Assembly: GCF_028389875.1 (NCBI RefSeq)
Contig: NC_084702.1
Span: 69,289,582-69,353,581 of the forward strand
DNA: 64,000 bases
Direction: 5' to 3'
Origin: Rhea pennata
Lineage: Eukaryota > Chordata > Aves > Rheiformes > Rheidae
Shown: positions 60,555 to 64,000 of the stretch, piece after piece
Position numbering within the stretch: position 1 is the stretch's first letter
Layout of the letters: every line of letters starts with the position of its first letter
Made by a program: the position numbers and the translations under genes
The notes under the pieces: generated by a model
What the model saw: only the letters and a program-made list of their open reading frames with translations
Told to the model about the DNA's origin: nothing
Databases searched by the model: none

Positions 60555-62335
60555 GTAAGTGCAGAGGTGGTTTTGTAACCCATATCATTTCAAGCTTGGA
60601 GACCATCAATTACCCTTGTTTAATTACCTACTGCTGACTGTTTGAAATGGAACCCTATCTCAGAAAAAAATCCTCCACCAAGATGAGTCAGCCTCCCCTT
60701 GGCCTCCTTTCTATTTTGTATTTATACAGCAATTTCAACAGAAGAGACAGAGACAGACTGGTCGTGCAGATTTTGAACATTTTGCAGGGATGAGAGAGAA
60801 CCAGATTGGAGTTTCTGCTCTGTACTGACCCACAGCAGAAACTCCTCATGCATGTTTCCTCGAGAGGATATAATTCGTCCTTTAATCACTGTAGAACTCA
60901 AAACATATTATGTACAATAGCTAGATATCATTAATCTTTGATTTAAATCTGTAGCTTCCATTAAAGTTAACAGCACCTACACATATAGTATATATGAAGT
61001 GTTCCCTATGCCGATAAATGTTCCAGGAACGCTGCTGCTCAGCATTTCAGCAAGTACCTGTTGGCAACACTAATTCAGCTAAAACTGCTGTTCAGCTTTG
61101 CAGCAACACTGCCTCCCTTCCAAAGCTTTGGTTTTCTATTAAGATGTTGTAGTTGTGTTTTTGGGAGAACCACTTTGGGGGGTGGAAGGGAGTAGTGAGT
61201 GCTTGCAAATCATCACTGGCATTTTATTCATGCTGCATTTTCACAAGATGTTACTTCAATCTAAGGCAACAAGGAAAAGGTGAATCTGCCTGAAAAATAT
61301 CTAGAGATCACATTTTGAGAATAGTCTTAGGAACAGATAATAGTTTTTATTGTTTTGTTGATGGTTTGCAGTGCTAGGAATCCTGACTGCACTTTCATGG
61401 TATCCTAGGTAAGCAAAAGCTAGTAATGCACGTTTGGTTCCTGGTATAACAGTAAGTAACAAAACAGTTGTCCTTTGTTTTAAATTCACTTTTGATCTCT
61501 TAGCATTATGGACATCTATCCCTGAAATAAGTCTTGGGACATCAGCTAAAAAAATACTGAGAATGTGCAGATGGTTAAAAGTTAGAAACCTAAATCCATG
61601 TTTAAGCTATAAACAAAAGGGATTTGTTATCTTTTACTCTTCATCATTTCCATTCTAGTAGCACTTAGTATTCCTAACCAAAATGACAATATTATTACAC
61701 CAGGTACTACACAAAGGTGGAATAAAAGGTAAACGCTGCCTGAGGAGACGACCAGACAAACCCAACAGGGAGCAGGCAGCAAAGCAGTATCGCTGCCAGC
61801 AGCCAGCAGAATACCGCCGGCGCTCCGCAGCGCTCCCTGCCTTTCCCCGGCTGGGGCCAGCCACAGCAGGCAGCCCCCCTCGCCAGCGCTGTTCGCCCCG
61901 AGCAGCCTTAGGATTGCCGGAGGTGCTGAATGCCGTGGCACTGTGTGACCTGCGCAGGCTCTGAGATGAAGGAAGATACGCTAGGAAGAAAGAGCCGCTC
62001 CAGTGAAAACAAGGGGAGCAGGCTATGCAACGGGGTGAACCTGTTCCTTTGCAAGAACTGATCCCACTGACTGAGGGGCTTCTGACACCCCCAGTAACGC
62101 TTTGCTGTCCCCTCTGCTCTGGCTTGTCCCACCGCCCAAGCGGTGAACGGCCCGTCCGAGGCCGAGTGCTTTGACCCAGCTAGTGTTTCTCTGATGTGCC
62201 CGGGCTGCTATAAATTCTAGACACTCTCTCACTGCAGGAACGGCCTGTCTCGTGTGGCACATGTTTTCTGAGTTTGTTTATTACTGTAATTGCTTCCTTG
62301 AAAAAAAAAATGGTTTGATTTCCTGCTTTTCTGTG

Positions 62336-62375
<40 letters not shown>

Positions 62376-64000
62376 CAGGCATTAGGGTCCTATTTCTTTG
62401 GAATTAAGGACTGTGCTCTTGCATGCTAATAGTCCCTGTAGTTATTTAATGAGATTTGACTTGTTACAGTAGGAAAAGACATCCAAAATGATTCCATTTT
62501 TGTTCTTTAATTTAGTGACAAATTACTCAGGACCTGCTGCCATAAAATATAAGTCATATTGATTCCCATGTATCCCTATGAAGCTTCCTTAGACCTTGAA
62601 TTACTGATTTTATAGAGAAAATGGTTGGGTACTCTGGGCTATTGAAGGGTAAGTCACTTAAACAGAGGCCTGAGCCAAACTTCAGCTCTTCATTTAAAAA
62701 TCTTAGTGCAGGATTTGTGTGTTGGTATATATTGAATATATGCATTAAACATTTGTGTTTCCATTTCCACTTTTGAAAATATCTGAATAGAAAACAACTA
62801 TTTCTGGCTGGTTCTCAAGTGATCATTTGTGATTTGTGATTATTACAATAGTGTCCTCTGTAATTACCTGACCCTTTGATTGGAAAGGCTGTTTTAAAGA
62901 ACTATGTGTAAGAGTTGAACAAGTTATATATGCCAGCTCAAACAACAGTATCCTTGAAATAATGAGTTAAGTTTGACTTATGAGTCAACATGTTTTGTTT
63001 TTTATTACGATAGTACAATAGAAAGCTTACCTTATTTAAAATGCAGATAAAAGTGACAGTGATGCCAAAACAAATTCCAAGGGATTTTGACAATATGCAG
63101 CTCAAGGTAAAAGTCAGCAACTTGAATTTTGGCATTCCTATGAGGATTAAAAACCTCTCACTGGAGCAAAGTATTTTCCAACCTTTTACGTCGTGATTAT
63201 TCATAGAACAGCTAGCAGCATAACCTAGTTCAAAGGACAGCAGAACTGTGAAAAGTAACTTGAGCATCAAAGATGGGAAAAATTTTCATCAGCTTACAGC
63301 AAATTTAAGATAAAATTCTGCTTTCCAGTAATGAACATAACTTTTTTGGTTCTTCCACATCTAATGACTGTATAACTCCCCTTACCAACTCTCCCAACAC
63401 TGTTGACTCCAAACATTACTAGAAAAAACTGGAAATGTTCCATCACTCATAGACAGAACAAAATGTTTTTTCTTTAAAAGCAAAGAATCATGCAGGAGCT
63501 TTAAAGTAGCAATATTTGTAAGTCATGAATGTGTGACAGCACACCTACTGTATTAAAAATGCAAGCTCATCGTACTTAATATACAAATGAGATGATGAAT
63601 GGGAGAGAGTCTTTGGGTCTAGGGCTGAGACCGAGGAGGAGGGAGATAAAATGGGGTATTGAAGATAGTAAGAAACTTTATTTTTCCATCGGGAAAATTT
63701 TGTTAACCAGTACCTGTAATGTTGTGATTTTGAACTGACTCTTTTCTCCCATGGGACGAGGTGTTCGGGTGCTGGGACTTGCATCCTCTGGGCACTAGGA
63801 TTCTGGATGGTGCTGCATCTCCCGGGATGTATCAGTCTCTTCCTGCTTAATGGGGAGTAGATGGTGTGTAATGGATCGCATGGTAATGATGCAGCAGAAG
63901 AAGTGAAGTTTTCCAGGGTGCTTAACACACTAAAGGGAATGGAGCAAGGTCTCAGAACTGCAGTATTCTTAATTCTCAGGAAATATTTTGATTTCACTTT
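60555..64000 (+). other. SLC45A2: SLC45A2 intron 3 (continues beyond the window)
   Basis: No sequence matching exon 4 of MATP was found up to the right edge, so this is taken as the start of intron 3. It holds a GC-richer patch at about 61730-62230 and a 34-base poly(T) tract. Confidence 0.75.
62338..62371. repeat. Poly(T) tract, 34 bases
   Basis: Uninterrupted T run in SLC45A2 intron 3, with an A10 run about 35 bases upstream. Confidence 0.92.

Noticed and set aside
63545-63997. 150-codon minus-strand open frame at the right edge
   Set aside because: No similarity to SLC45A2 exon 4 or any family I know, and it lies opposite the gene's intron.
1-64000. CRISPR arrays, prophage, operons or other prokaryotic systems
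   Set aside because: The sequence has spliced vertebrate genes, microsatellites and avian retroposons; no regularly spaced direct repeats were seen.

Overview
This window is nuclear DNA from a bird, and very probably a passerine. It carries three vertebrate genes with normal GT-AG exon-intron structure, all on the + strand in the order C1QTNF3, AMACR, SLC45A2. This is the conserved neighbourhood known from human 5p13 and, in chicken, from the Z chromosome. Avian origin is supported by a decayed CR1 LINE at about 41540-42480. It is also supported by a short retroposon at 43414-43546 that joins a tRNA-Ile-like head to a CR1 3' tail, the structure of the passerine SINE TguSINE1. Z linkage is inferred from synteny.

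Layout. Positions 1-13720 hold no gene I can recognise: simple repeats, short open frames without splice support, and one isolated CpG-rich island near 9080-9640. C1QTNF3 runs from a TATA-like box at 13724 to its stop at 28004 in six coding exons. The first exon has two in-frame donors, giving the two isoforms known in mammals (246 and 314 residues here). Positions 28005-35750 are intergenic, with candidate poly(A) signals, a CA microsatellite, a perfect 27-bp palindrome and a possible orphan 3' exon. AMACR starts in a CpG island at about 35750-36310, whose promoter has a four-copy 16-bp tandem repeat and GC boxes. Its five coding exons end at 54025 and encode 383 residues. SLC45A2 begins at about 56198, and only exons 1-3 of the usual seven lie in the window; the gene continues past 64000.

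Function. The three products do not form one pathway. C1QTNF3 (CTRP3/cartducin) is a secreted collagen-C1q adipokine. AMACR epimerises 2-methyl-branched acyl-CoAs in peroxisomes and mitochondria. SLC45A2 (MATP) is a melanosomal transporter needed for pigment. All three reading frames are intact over the exons present. I saw no prokaryotic, viral or CRISPR-like system; the most interesting material is regulatory and structural, including alternative splicing, promoter repeats, the SINE and the palindrome.
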